This document shows, one piece after another, positions 37,172-48,765 of a stretch of 64,000 nt of DNA. The stretch is from Ulva prolifera. Lineage: Eukaryota; Chlorophyta; Ulvophyceae; Ulvales; Ulvaceae. The position numbers and the translations under genes were made by a program. The stretch spans positions 3,072,501 to 3,136,500 of the forward strand of contig CM041197.1 in assembly GCA_023078555.1 (NCBI GenBank). The letters are read 5' to 3'. Numbering within the stretch: position 1 is the stretch's first letter; every line of letters begins with the position of its first letter. The notes under the pieces were generated by a model. It saw nothing but the letters and a program-made list of their open reading frames with translations, was not told where the DNA came from and ran no database searches.

Positions 37172-39675
37172 AAATTCACGTGGGCGTTGCGTGGGAGACC
37201 GTGCATAAATTGCCTATAAGGATCCTGAGGTGGCTGCCGTTTGCGCGGAGGATTGCGCCGTGGCATGACGGGATGCACGGCGGACTCATCAGAAGGTTCC
37301 TCTTCTGGAGCTGGATCCTCAGGCGCTTGCTCTTGTTCATCATAGAGCGGATTTGTCGACATGAGTGGCTGCACATGCGCCGGCGGCAATGGCAGAGAAA
37401 TTTGCTGCTGCGATTGCTGCTGAGTCTGAGGCTGCGGTTGCGATGCTGCTTGTGGTGGCGCTTGCGGTGGTGTTTGTGGCGGCGCTGCTGCGTCCATCAC
37501 ATCTGACAACATGTCGAAGCGATCATCGCTTGCTGGTGCTGCCGACTCATCAAACCTCACATCTCTGGAGATCTGGACCTTGCCATCAGGAAGCAGGATT
37601 CTGAATGCTTTGAAATTTGGCTGAGCATAGCCAAGATGCTTACCCACGACTGCTTTGGCTGGGAGTTGACCTTTCTTGCGCTTCTCAGATGGGACTCGCA
37701 CGAAGCACGTGCAGCCCCAGATGTGCAAATTGCTAATGTCAGGCTTGGTGCCTTTCAGGAGCTGCCATGATGATGGCTCACCTTCGCTGGACATGATGTT
37801 GGACAGATACACGGCATGCATTGCTGCCTCTGCCCAATACTTCTTCTTTAAGCCTGCATCTGCCATCAGAGAGTCACGCAAAGCCGAGCAAGAGCCGATG
37901 CCTCGCTCTGCATGCCCATTCTCAGCTGGGCTGTAGCCTGATGTTTCTTGTGACTCAATGTGCCTGTCATTGAGGAAGGACTGCACTTTGTTGGACAGAA
38001 ACACTGTGTCGCGATCAAAGCGCACGGCACGAACAGTGGCATTGTACTTCTTCTCAAGTTTCGGAATGAGATTCATCAGTGCATCTGCTGCATCAGATTT
38101 TCTGGCAATCGGGACGATGACTTTATAGCCACTGAAGTCATCAACGACCATCAGGTAGTAATTGGCACCACCTGCGGATGTTTCAAATGGTCCTGCGATA
38201 TCAGTGTGCAGACGCTCCAGCTTGGCAGATGCTCTGCGGTGTGTTGCGGGAAATGATTCTCTCTTCATCCTCCCTATTGCACACGGGGTGCACACAGCTG
38301 TTGACTTGAGCTGTTCATCAAACACACGAGCTGGGGGCAGGCCTTGCACAGTCTCTCCTCGGGACATCTTTGCCAAGGTGCTGTGGCCTGCATGGCCGAA
38401 TCTGCGATGCCATATGATGGCATCATTCACATGGGATGCAGCAGCAGCCTGTATCACCTGATCTGAGATGATCGGCTCACACTGTACACAGTAGAGACGA
38501 TTGACTTTGTCGCCTCTCAAGAGCTGCTTGGAGCCATTGCAAAGAATAATCTTGTCTTTCTCGCCTGTGTACGAGAGCCCTGCTTCATCAGCACGGCTGA
38601 GAGATATCAGATTGTCTTGCAGCTTCGGAACAAGCAGCACATTCTTCAGCTCGACCTCTTCACCGCAATGATTGGTCAGCTTGACTGTGCCAACGGCTGA
38701 AACTTCCTCGGTCTGGTTGTTGGCTACAGTACACGTTGATTGCATGGCAGTAATGTCATGCAGATACTCAGCTCGATTCACCATGTGATCGGTAGCTGCT
38801 GAATCAAAGAGCCATGTGGACTCTTGTGAGGACGCAGCATTTGCAATGCAAACAAATGCGCTGGTGCTTGGAGGGCCAGATGCTTGATTAGCATTGGCAC
38901 CAGAACCTCTGCCACTGCCACGATATCCACGGCCACGGCCTCGGCCACGGCCTCTGCCACGGCCTCTACCACGGCCTGCGCCTCGGCCAGCATTGGGATC
39001 ATTCTCATAGGAAAGCTGATCATTCTTCAGTTTGAAGCACTGGAGAATCTGATGGCCTGGTCTGTGGCAATACTCACATTGATATCTCTGATCTGAGCTT
39101 ATCTGATAAGCTCCGGACCGGGATGATGATGACGTGTCATGCAGCTTCTGATAGAAGGTGCCTCTGAGATTCTCAGTCACATCATCAAATGAGGGCAGAG
39201 TGGGCCGAGCCGATGTGGCTTGAGCCCATGATGAGAAGTCAGATTCATCAAGGGCAGCTAGAAACGTGAGTACAAACTCGTCTTCCTTGTGCATTTGTGC
39301 TGAGATCAATTCAGCACGTAAATGCTCTGCTCTGGTGATGAAGGTGTCAAGTGACTCATCAGCATTTTTTCTGAAGCTAGCTTGAGCTCGAGATAAGGCT
39401 ATCGTCCGAGCCGAACTGACACCGGAGAACTGCTTCTTCAGCACGTCCCATATGTCTTTGGGAAATGCTGTGGGGCTGACTTGATGTATTAAATCATCTC
39501 CGACATTGCATGCAAGTGCAAGTCGAGCTGCGTTTTTATGAGCAACGTCACCAGCATCATTGGCAACGGGGGTCCAACATTCAAGGCTTCTAAGCAGGAT
39601 TTCCATCCGCTGAAACCATTGGACGGCATTGGCTTGAGTGAGCTCAATGCCAAGCTTGACATCTTTAAGATTCAT
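37162..39675 (-). CDS. Copia copy 1 Gag-protease-integrase polyprotein
   Basis: 837 codons from ATG 39675, 44 bp after the 5' LTR. In order: a Gag domain (MNLKDVKLGIELTQANAVQW); a CCHC zinc knuckle CEYCHRPGHQILQC; an Arg-Gly repeat tract; an aspartic protease with DSAATDHM in place of the common DSGA; a GAG-pre-integrase zinc motif (HRRFGHAGH, CTPC); and an integrase core with HTDIAGP, DDFSGY and AENGHAERG supplying the D-D-E residues. The frame stops at TAG (37164-37162), at the integrase/RT boundary. The protein makes particles, matures itself and inserts DNA copies. Confidence 0.93.
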   Translation of the reverse strand: MNLKDVKLGIELTQANAVQWFQRMEILLRSLECWTPVANDAGDVAHKNAARLALACNVGDDLIHQVSPTAFPKDIWDVLKKQFSGVSSARTIALSRAQASFRKNADESLDTFITRAEHLRAELISAQMHKEDEFVLTFLAALDESDFSSWAQATSARPTLPSFDDVTENLRGTFYQKLHDTSSSSRSGAYQISSDQRYQCEYCHRPGHQILQCFKLKNDQLSYENDPNAGRGAGRGRGRGRGRGRGRGRGYRGSGRGSGANANQASGPPSTSAFVCIANAASSQESTWLFDSAATDHMVNRAEYLHDITAMQSTCTVANNQTEEVSAVGTVKLTNHCGEEVELKNVLLVPKLQDNLISLSRADEAGLSYTGEKDKIILCNGSKQLLRGDKVNRLYCVQCEPIISDQVIQAAAASHVNDAIIWHRRFGHAGHSTLAKMSRGETVQGLPPARVFDEQLKSTAVCTPCAIGRMKRESFPATHRRASAKLERLHTDIAGPFETSAGGANYYLMVVDDFSGYKVIVPIARKSDAADALMNLIPKLEKKYNATVRAVRFDRDTVFLSNKVQSFLNDRHIESQETSGYSPAENGHAERGIGSCSALRDSLMADAGLKKKYWAEAAMHAVYLSNIMSSEGEPSSWQLLKGTKPDISNLHIWGCTCFVRVPSEKRKKGQLPAKAVVGKHLGYAQPNFKAFRILLPDGKVQISRDVRFDESAAPASDDRFDMLSDVMDAAAPPQTPPQAPPQAASQPQPQTQQQSQQQISLPLPPAHVQPLMSTNPLYDEQEQAPEDPAPEEEPSDESAVHPVMPRRNPPRKRQPPQDPYRQFMHGLPRNAHVNFRL

Positions 39676-39719
39676 TTCAGATCTTTGAAACGCAGTGGAT
39701 TCGTCAAAAGCCCATAACC

Positions 39720-40028
39720 TGTCACGACATGTGGGTCGTTAGCAAGCACTCTGTGTTTACATGAGAGAGGGCGACATATTTATGCAATGAGTTTGAGGTC
39801 ACACCTGTCACGACATGTGGGTCGTTAGCAAGCACTCTGTGATGCTCACTAACTACAGCTACACTATATGCAGATCAATATCCCACAGTCATGACCACTA
39901 GCACACTGTTGCTGCATGATATGCATTAGCCGCTACATTGACTCAGCACGAGTCAGCGCGAGTCAGCGCGAGTCAGCATGTCTACTCAGCGGGCGCTCAG
40001 CACTAGGCTAAACACACTTCTCTCAACA
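39720..40028 (-). repeat. 5' LTR of copia copy 1
   Basis: 309 bp, identical by eye to the 3' LTR at 35291-35599; followed on its plus-strand right side by the target duplicate AGTAT. It should carry the element promoter. The duplicated terminal segment is present here too. Confidence 0.93.
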
Positions 40029-41981
40029 AGTATACAAGAAATCAGCTTTCAAGCCTAAAATTGGGCGCTTGATTATTGCGCGGGCGAGCCTTGAAACCCG
40101 GTGCACGTTGAACACTTGCATACGCGCGCTTCTGCCATGCTCCCTGCCTTCGCGTGTCCATGGCTGACCCCCATGTTGCTAGACCTCCATCATTGTACTC
40201 AGCTCGAGAAGTTTACAAAGAATCCGCTTTCAAGCTTAGCTTGGGCGCCGGATTGTTGCGCGGGCGAGCCTTGAGCCCGGGTGCACAATGAACACTTGCA
40301 TACGCGTGCTTCTGCCATGCTCCCTGCCTTCGCGTGTCGATGGCTGACCCCCATGCCATTAAGTTACACATATCTGGCCATTGTATGGCAAAGCAAACAA
40401 ACAACATCAAGCCAACCCAGCCACCGGCTGCCACACCAGCAACCACAAGAAAGCAGCACAGCAAAAAACCCCAGACAACAACCAACCACAAATGCATCAA
40501 ACACCCATGCCGCTAGACCTCCATCATTGTACTCAGCTCGTGAAGTTTACAAAGGATCCGCTTTCAAGCTTAGCTTGGGCGCCGGATTGTTGCGCGGGCG
40601 AGCCTTGAGCCCCGGTGCACATTGAACACTTGCATACGCGCGTTTCTGCCATGCTCCCTGCCTTCGCGTGTCCATGGCTGACCCCCATGTTGCTAGACCT
40701 CCATCATTGTACTCAGCTCGAGAAGTTTACAAAGAATCCGCTTTCAAGCTTAGCTTGGGCGCCGGATTGTTGCGCGGGCGAGCCTTGAGCCCCGGTGCAA
40801 GTTGAACACTTGCATACGCGCACTTCTGCCATGCTCCCTGCCTTCGCGTGTCCATGGCTGACCCCCATGTTGCTAGACCTCCATTTTACTCAGCTCGTAA
40901 AGTATACTAAACTACACTAAGTTACACATATCTGGCCATTGTATGGCAAAGCAAACAGACAACATCAAGCCAACCCAGCGAAGTGCACAATGAACACTTG
41001 CATACGTGTGCTTCTGCCATGCTCCCTGCCTTCGCGTGTCCATGGCTGACCCCAACGCCGCTAGACCTCCATCATTGTACTCAGTTCTTGAAGTATACAA
41101 GGAATCAGCTTTCAAGCCTTAAATTGGGTGCTTGATTATTGCGCGGGCGAGCCTTGAAACCCGGTGCACGTTGAACACTTGCATACGCGCGCTTCTGCCA
41201 TGCTCCCTGCCTTCGCGTGTCCATGGCTGACCCCAATGCCGCTAGACCTTCATCATTGTACTCAGTTCGTGATGTATACAAAGAATCCGCTTTCAAGCTT
41301 AGATTGGGCGCTGGATTGTTTCGCGGGCGAGCCTTGAGCCCTGGTGCAAGTTGAACACTTGCGTACGCACGCTTCTGCCATGCTCCCTGCCTTCGCGTGT
41401 CCATGGCTGACCCCAATGCAGCTAGACCTCCATCATTGTACTCAGCTCGTGAAGTTGACAAAGAATCCACTTTCAAGCTTAGCTTGGGCGCCGGATTGTT
41501 GCGCGGGCGAGCCTTGAGCCCGGGTGCACAATGAACACTTGCATACGCGTGCTTCTGCCATGCTCCCTGCCTTCGCGTGTCGATGGCTGACCCCCATGCC
41601 ATTAAGTTACACATATCTGGCCATTGTATGGCAAAGCAAACAAACAACATCAAGCCAACCCAGCCACCGGCTGCCACACCAGCAACCACAAGAAAGCAGC
41701 ACAGCAAAAAACCCCAGACAACAACCAACCACAAATGCATCAAACACCCATGCCGCTAGACCTCCATCATTGTACTCAGCTCGTGAAGTTTACAAAGGAT
41801 CCGCTTTCAAGCTTAGCTTGGGCGCCGGATTGTTGCGTGGGCGAGCCTTGAGCCCCGGTGCACATTGAACACTTGCATACGCGCGTTTCTGCCATGCTCC
41901 CTGCCTTCGCGTGTCCATGGCTGACCCCAATGCCGCTAGACCTCCATCATTGTACTCAGTTCGTGATGTATACAAGGAATC

Positions 41982-42183
41982 TGGCTTTGATGTGCCGGTG
42001 GATGACTTTGTGGGTTGAGTGCTCTGGCCGTGGGGCGTTTGATGCATTTGTGGTTGGTTGTTCTCTGGGGTTTTTGGTTGTGTTGCTTTCTTGTGGTTGC
42101 TGGTGTGGCGGCCGGTCGCTGGGTTGGCTTGATGTTGTCTGTTTGCTTTGCCATACAATGGCCAGATATGTGTAACTTGACAG
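41982..42183 (+). mobile_element. Short non-LTR-type retroelement, longest copy (202 bp)
   Basis: Inserted in a satellite monomer with a 12-bp target duplication ATACAAGGAATC (41970-41981 and 42184-42195). Its 3' end is GCCATACAATGGCCAGATAT, GTGTAACTTGA, then CAG. Other copies share this 3' end and begin at different points inside the element, i.e. they are 5'-truncated. Long variable target duplications plus 5' truncation are the marks of target-primed reverse transcription (LINE or SINE). No reverse transcriptase coding or Pol III box is visible in these 202 bp, so it may be the 3' tail of a longer LINE. Confidence 0.75.
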
Positions 42184-43082
42184 ATACAAGGAATCAGCTT
42201 TCAAGCCTAAAATTGGGCGCTTGATTATTGCGCGGGCGAGCCTTAAAACCCGGTGCACGTTGAACACTTGCATACGCGCACTTCTGCCATGCTCCCTGCC
42301 TTCGCGTGTCCATGGCTGACCCCAATGCCGCTGGACCTCCATCATTGTACTCAGCTCGTGAAGTATACAAGGAATCAGCTTTCAAGCTTAGATTGGGCGC
42401 TGGATTATTGCGTGGGCGAGCCTTGAGCCCCGGTGCTCACTGAACACTTGCATACTCACGCTTCTGCCATGCTCCAAAATTGCTTTGCCATACAATGGCC
42501 AACTACCAAAATTGCTTTGCCATACAATGGCCAACTATGTGTAACTTATTGCATACCGCTAGACCTCCATCATTTGACTCAGCTCGTAAAGAATACAAAG
42601 AATCAGCTTTACAGCTTAGATTGGGCGCTGGATTATTGCGCGGGCGAGCCTTGAGCCCCGGTGCACGTTGAACACTTGCATACGCACGCTTCTGCCATGC
42701 TCCCTGCCTTCGCGTGTCCATGGCTGACCCCCATACCGCTAGACCTCCATCATTTTACTCAGCTCGTAAAGAATACAAAGAATCAGCTTTACAGCTTAGA
42801 TTGGGCGCTGGATTATTGCGCGGGCGAGCCTTGAGCCCCGGTGCACGTTGAACACTTGCATACGCACGCTTCTGCCATGCTCCCTGCCTTCGCGTGTCCA
42901 TGGCTGACCCCCATACCGCTAGACCTCCATCATTTTACTCATCTCGTAAAGTATACAAAGAATCAGCTTTCAAGCTTAGATTGGGCGCTGGATTATTGCG
43001 TGGGCGAGCCTTGAGCCCCGGTGCTAATTGAACACTTGCATACGCACACTTCTGCCATGCTCCCGGCCTTCGTGTGTCCATG

Positions 43083-46000
43083 GCTGACCCCCATACCGCT
43101 AGACCTCCATCATTTTACTCAGCTCGTAAAGTATACAAGGAATCAGCTTTCAAGCCTAGATTGGGCGCTTGATTATTGCGCGGGCGAGCCTTGAAACCCG
43201 GTGCACGTTGAACACTTGCATACGCGCGCTTCTGCCATGCTCCCTGCCTTCGCGTGTCCATGGCTGACCCCAATGCCGCCAGACCTCCATCATTGTTCTC
43301 AGTTCGTGAAGTATACAAGGAATCAGCTTTCAAGCCTAAAATTGGGCGCTTGATTATTGCGTGGGCGAGCCTTGAGCCCCGGTGCTCACTGAACACTTGC
43401 ATACGCACGCTTCTGCCATGCTCCCTGCCTTCGCGTGTCCATGGCTGACCCCCAAACCGCTAGACCTCCATCATTTTACTCAGCTCGTAAAGAATACCAA
43501 GAATCAGCTTTCAAGCTTAGATTGGGCGCTGGATTATTGCGTGGGCGAGCCTTGAGCCCCGGTGCTAATTGAACACTTGCATGCGCACGCTTCTGCCATG
43601 CTCCCTGCCTTCGTGTGTCCATGGCTGACCCCCATACCGCTAGACCTCCATCATTTTACTCAGCTCGTAAAGAATACAAAGAATCAGCTTTCAAGCTTAG
43701 ATTGGGCGCTGGATTATTGCGTGGGCGAGCCTTGAGCCCCGGTGCTAATTGAACACTTGCATACGCACACTTCTGCCATGCTCCCGGCCTTCGTGTGTCC
43801 ATGGCTGACCCCCATACCGCTAGACCTCCATCATTTTACTCAGCTCGTAAAGTATACAAGGAATCAGCTTTCAAGCCTAGATTGGGCGCTTGATTATTGC
43901 GCGGGCGAGCCTTGAAACCCGGTGCACGTTGAACACTTGCATACGCGCGCTTCTGCCATGCTCCCTGCCTTCGCGTGTCCATGGCTGACCCCAATGCCGC
44001 CAGACCTCCATCATTGTTCTCAGTTCGTGAAGTATACAAGGAATCAGCTTTCAAGCCTAAAATTGGGCGCTTGATTATTGCGTGGGCGAGCCTTGAGCCC
44101 CGGTGCTCACTGAACACTTGCATACGCACGCTTCTGCCATGCTCCCTGCCTTCGCGTGTCCATGGCTGACCCCCAAACCGCTAGACCTCCATCATTTTAC
44201 TCAGCTCGTAAAGAATACAAAGAATCAGCTTTCAAGCTTAGATTGGGCGCTGGATTATTGCGTGGGCGAGCCTTGAGCCCCGGTGCTAATTGAACACTTG
44301 CATGCGCACGCTTCTGCCATGCTCCCTGCCTTCGTGTGTCCATGGCTGACCCCCATACCGCTAGACCTCCATCATTTTACTCAGCTCGTCAAGAATACAA
44401 AGAATCAGCTTTAGAGCTTAGATTGGGCGCTGGATTATTGCGCGGGCGAGCCTTGAGCCCCGGTGCACGTTGAACACTTGCATACGCACGCTTCTGCCAT
44501 GCTCCCTGCCTTCGCGTGTCCATGGCTGACCCCCATAGCGCTAGACCTCCATCATTTTACTCAGCTCGTGAAGTATACAAGGAATCAGCTTTCAAGCCTA
44601 GGTTGGGCGCTTGATTATTGCGCGGGCGAGCCTTGAAACCCGGTGCACGTTGAACACTTGCATACGCGCGCTTCTGCCATGCTCCCTGCCTTCGCGTGTC
44701 CATGGCTGACCCCAATGCCGCCAGACCTCCATCATTGTTCTCAGTTCGTGAAGTATACAAGGAATCAGCTTTCAAGCCTAAAATTGGGCGCTTGATTATT
44801 GCGTGGGCGAGCCTTGAGCCCCGGTGCTCACTGAACACTTGCATACGCACACTTCTGCCATGCTCCCGGCCTTCGTGTGTCCATGGCTGACCCCCATACC
44901 GCTAGACCTCCATCATTTTACTCAGCTCGTAAAGTATACAAGGAATCAGCTTTCAAGCCTAGATTGGGCGCTTGATTATTGCGCGGGCGAGCCTTGAAAC
45001 CCGGTGCACGTTGAACACTTGCATACGCGCGCTTCTGCCATGCTCCCTGCCTTCGCGTGTCCATGGCTGACCCCAATGCCGCCAGACCTCCATCATTGTT
45101 CTCAGTTCGTGAAGTATACAAGGAATCAGCTTTCAAGCCTAAAATTGGGCGCTTGATTATTGCGTGGGCGAGCCTTGAGCCCCGGTGCTCACTGAACACT
45201 TGCATACGCACGCTTCTGCCATGCTCCCTGCCTTCGCGTGTCCATGGCTGACCCCCAAACCGCTAGACCTCCATCATTTTACTCAGCTCGTAAAGAATAC
45301 AAAGAATCAGCTTTCAAGCTTAGATTGGGCGCTGGATTATTGCGTGGGCGAGCCTTGAGCCCCGGTGCTAATTGAACACTTGCATGCGCACGCTTCTGCC
45401 ATGCTCCCTGCCTTCGTGTGTCCATGGCTGACCCCCATACCGCTAGACCTCCATCATTTTACTCAGCTCGTCAAGAATACAAAGAATCAGCTTTAGAGCT
45501 TAGATTGGGCGCTGGATTATTGCGCGGGCGAGCCTTGAGCCCCGGTGCACGTTGAACACTTGCATACGCACGCTTCTGCCATGCTCCCTGCCTTCGCGTG
45601 TCCATGGCTGACCCCCATAGCGCTAGACCTCCATCATTTTACTCAGCTCGTGAAGTATACAAGGAATCAGCTTTCAAGCCTAGGTTGGGCGCTTGATTAT
45701 TGCGCGGGCGAGCCTTGAAACCCGGTGCACGTTGAACACTTGCATACGCGCGCTTTTGCCATGCTCCCTGCCTTCGCGTGTCCATGGCTGACCCCAATGC
45801 CGCCAGACCTCCATCATTGTTCTCAGTTCGTGAAGTATACAAGGAATCAGCTTTCAAGCCTAAAATTGGGCGCTTGATTATTGCGTGGGCGAGCCTTGAG
45901 CCCCGGTGCTCACTGAACACTTGCATACGCACGCTTCTGCCATGCTCCCTGCCTTCGCGTGTCCATGGCTGACCCCAATGCCGCCAGACCTCCATCATTG

Positions 46001-46270
46001 TTCTCAGTTCGTGAAGTATACAAGGAATCAGCTTTCAAGCCTAAAATTGGGCGCTTGATTATTGCGTGGGCGAGCCTTGAGCCCCGGTGCTCACTGAACA
46101 CTTGCATACGCACGCTTCTGCCATGCTCCCTGCCTTCGCGTGTCCATGGCTGGCCCCCAAACCGCTAGACCTCCATCATTTTACTCAGCTCGTAAAGAAT
46201 ACAAAGAATCAGCTTTCAAGGTTAGATTGGGCGCTGGATTATTGCGTGGGCGAGCCTTGAGCCCCGGTGC
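43083..46270. repeat. 721-bp higher-order repeat (four-monomer unit)
   Basis: Units of four monomers recur with shifts of exactly 721 bp (43115, 43836 and 44557; then 44918 and 45639). Shared private variants such as GCTCCCGGCCTTCGTG and GACCCCCAAACCGC mark the same monomer in each unit. A 361-bp offset between the two series shows a partial unit at about 44557-44918. Confidence 0.8.
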
Positions 46271-46279
46271 TAATTGAAC

Positions 46280-46682
46280 TGTTAAGAGAAGTGTGTTTAG
46301 CCTAGTGCTGAGCGCCCGCTGAGTAGACATGCTGACTCGCACTGACTCGCGCTGACACGTGCTGAGTCAATGTAGCGGCTAATGCATATCTGTCAGGAAA
46401 AGCGCCCACCCGAAGGTGTACTACTTCCTTCGAGGATCTGGTCATATATATACTTGAGTGCTTGATGACTCATCATGACAATATCATGCAGCAACAGTGT
46501 GCTAGTGGTCATGACTGTGGGATATTGATCTGCATATAGTGTAGCTGTAGTTAGTGAGCATCACAGAGTGCTTGCTAACGACCCACATGTCGTGACAGGT
46601 GTGACCTCAAACTCATTTCATCAATATGTCGCCATCTCTCATGTAACACAGAGTGCTTGCTAACGACCCACATGTCGTGACA
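46280..46682 (+). repeat. 5' LTR of copia copy 2, containing a solo TRIM LTR
   Basis: Homologous to the 309-bp LTR of copy 1 once the 90-bp insertion and its 5-bp duplication are removed. It ends GTCGTGACA at 46682 and is followed by the same GGTTATGGGC leader as copy 1. Confidence 0.9.
46391..46480 (-). mobile_element. Solo LTR of the TRIM family
   Basis: 90 bp, the reverse complement of the TRIM LTR at 49790-49879 with one substitution seen (TGTCAGG against TGTTAGG). Flanked by the 5-bp target duplication ATATC (46386-46390 and 46481-46485). It shows that the TRIM family transposes and then recombines to solo LTRs. Confidence 0.92.
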
Positions 46683-48642
46683 GGTTATGGGCTTTTGACG
46701 AATCCACTGCGTTTCAAAGATCTGAAATGAATCTTAAAGATGTCAAGCTTGGCATTGAGCTCACTCAAGCCAATGCTGTCCAATGGTTTCAGCGGATGGA
46801 AATCCTGCTTAGAAGCCTTGAATGCTGGACCGCCGTTGCCAATGATGCTGGTGACGTTGCTCATAAAAACGCAGCTCGACTTGCACTTGCATGCAATGTC
46901 GGAGATGATTTAATACATCAAGTCAGCCCCACAGCATCTCCCAAAGACATATGGGACGTGCTGAAGAAGCAGTTCTCCGGTGTCAGTTCGGCTCGGAAGA
47001 TAGCCTTATCTCGAGCTCAAGCTAGCTTCAGAAAAAATGCTGATGAGTCACTTGACACCTTCATCACCAGAGCAGAGCATTTACGTGCTGAATTGATCTC
47101 AGCACAAATGCACAAGGAAGACGAGTTTGTACTCACGTTTCTAGCTGCCCTTGATGAATCTGACTTCTCATCATGGGCTCAAGCCACATCGGCTCGGCCC
47201 ACTCTGCCCTCATTTGATGATGTGACTGAGAATCTCAGAGGCACCTTCTATCAGAAGCTGCATGACACGTCATCATCATCCCGGTCCGGAGCTTATCAGA
47301 TAAGCTCAGATCAGAGACCTCAATGTGAGTATTGCCACAGACCAGGCCATCAGATTCTCCAGTGCTACAAACTGAAGAATGATCAGCTTTCCTATGAGAA
47401 TGATCCCATTGTTGGCCGAGGCGCAGGCCGTGGTAGAGGCCGTGGCAGAGGCCGTGGCCGAGGCCGTGGCCGTGGATATCGTGGCAGTGGCAGAGGTTCT
47501 GGTGCCAATGCTAATCAAGCATCTGGCCCTCCAAGCACCAGCGCATTTGTTTGCATTGCAAATGCTGCGTCCTCACAAGAGTCCAGATGGCTCTTTGATT
47601 CAGCAGCTACCGATCACATGGTGAATCGAGCTGAGTATCTGCATGACATTACTGCCATGCAATCAACGTGTACTGTAGCCAACAACCAGACCGAGGAAGT
47701 TTCAGCCGTTGGCACAGTCAAGCTGACCAATCATTGCGGTGAAGAGGTCGAGCTGAAGAATGTGCTGCTTGTTCCGAAGCTGCAAGACAATCTGATATCT
47801 CTCAGCCGTGCTGATGAAGCAGGGCTCTCGTACACAGGCGAGAAAGACAAGATTATTCTTTGCAATGGCTCCAAGCAGCTCTTGAGAGGCGACAAAGTCA
47901 ATCGTCTCTACTGTGTACAGTGTGAGCCGATCATCTCAGATCAGGTGATACAGGCTGCTGCTGCATCCCATGTGAATGATGCCATCATATGGCATCGCAG
48001 ATTCGGCCATGCAGGCCACAGCACCTTGGCAAAGATGTCCCGAGGAGAGACTGTGCAAGGCCTGCCCCCAGCTCGTGTGTTTGATGAACAGCTCAAGTCA
48101 ACAGCTGTGTGCACCCCGTGTGCAATAGGGAGGATGAAGAGAGAATCATTTCCCGCAACACACCGCAGAGCATCTGCCAAGCTGGAGCGTCTGCACACTG
48201 ATATCGCAGGACCATTTGAAACATCCGCAGGTGGTGCCAATTACTACCTGATGGTCGTTGATGACTTCAGTGGCTATAAAGTCATCGTCCCGATTGCCAG
48301 AAAATCTGATGCAGCAGATGCACTGATGAATCTCATTCCGAAACTTGAGAAGAAGTACAATGCCACTGTTCGTGCCGTGCGCTTTGATCGCGACACAGTG
48401 TTTCTGTCCAACAAAGTGCAGTCCTTCCTCAATGACAGGCACATTGAGTCACAAGAAACATCAGGCTACAGCCCAGCTGAGAATGGGCATGCAGAGCGAG
48501 GCATCGGCTCTTGCTCGGCTTTGCGTGACTCTCTGATGGCAGATGCAGGCTTAAAGAAGAAGTATTGGGCAGAGGCAGCAATGCATGCCGTGTATCTGTC
48601 CAACATCATGTCCAGCGAAGGTGAGCCATCATCATGGCAGCT

Positions 48643-48765
48643 TCTCTCTGGGGTTTTTGGTTGTGGGGCTTTCTTGTGGTTGCTGGTGTGGCGGCCGGTC
48701 GCTGGGTTGGCTTGATGTTGTCTGTTTGCTTTGCCATACAATGGCCAGATATGTGTAACTTGACT
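48643..48765 (+). mobile_element. Short non-LTR-type retroelement (123 bp) in copia copy 2
   Basis: Insertion within the integrase region, flanked by a 16-bp target duplication CATCATCATGGCAGCT (48627-48642 and 48766-48781) that is single in copy 1. It is 5'-truncated relative to 41982-42183 and has the same 3' end (GTGTAACTTGA). The intact copy 1 gives the empty site. Confidence 0.9.

Larger units (their letters stand above)
35291..40028 (-). mobile_element. Intact Ty1/copia LTR retrotransposon (copy 1)
   Basis: A 4,738-bp element on the minus strand inserted in a satellite monomer. Two 309-bp LTRs (35291-35599 and 39720-40028) look identical by eye, start TG and end CA in the sense direction, and are flanked by the 5-bp target duplication AGTAT (35286-35290 and 40029-40033). 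A G-rich polypurine tract (GGGGGCG) precedes the 3' LTR. The sequence after the 5' LTR (GGTTATGGGCTTTTGACG) is only a weak match to the usual initiator-tRNA primer site. Domain order is gag, protease, integrase, RT, RNase H, which is copia rather than gypsy. Intact ends and identical LTRs point to recent insertion. Confidence 0.95.
40029..46279. repeat. 180-bp satellite, array block B
   Basis: About 34 monomers of 180 bp continuing block A on the other side of the copia insertion. Two main monomer types are interleaved: one with CCAATGCCGC and GTGAAGTATACAAGG, the other with CCCATACCGCT and GTAAAGAATACAAAG. It contains inserted short-element copies (40358-40503, 41601-41746, 41982-42183) and a 721-bp higher-order repeat. 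Near 42475-42545 two short TTGCTTTGCCATACAATGG fragments replace part of a monomer. Confidence 0.95.

Noticed and set aside
37162..37205. Simple random frameshift mutation in copia copy 1
   Set aside because: The same frame change and stop occur in copy 2, which otherwise differs at many sites, so it predates both copies.
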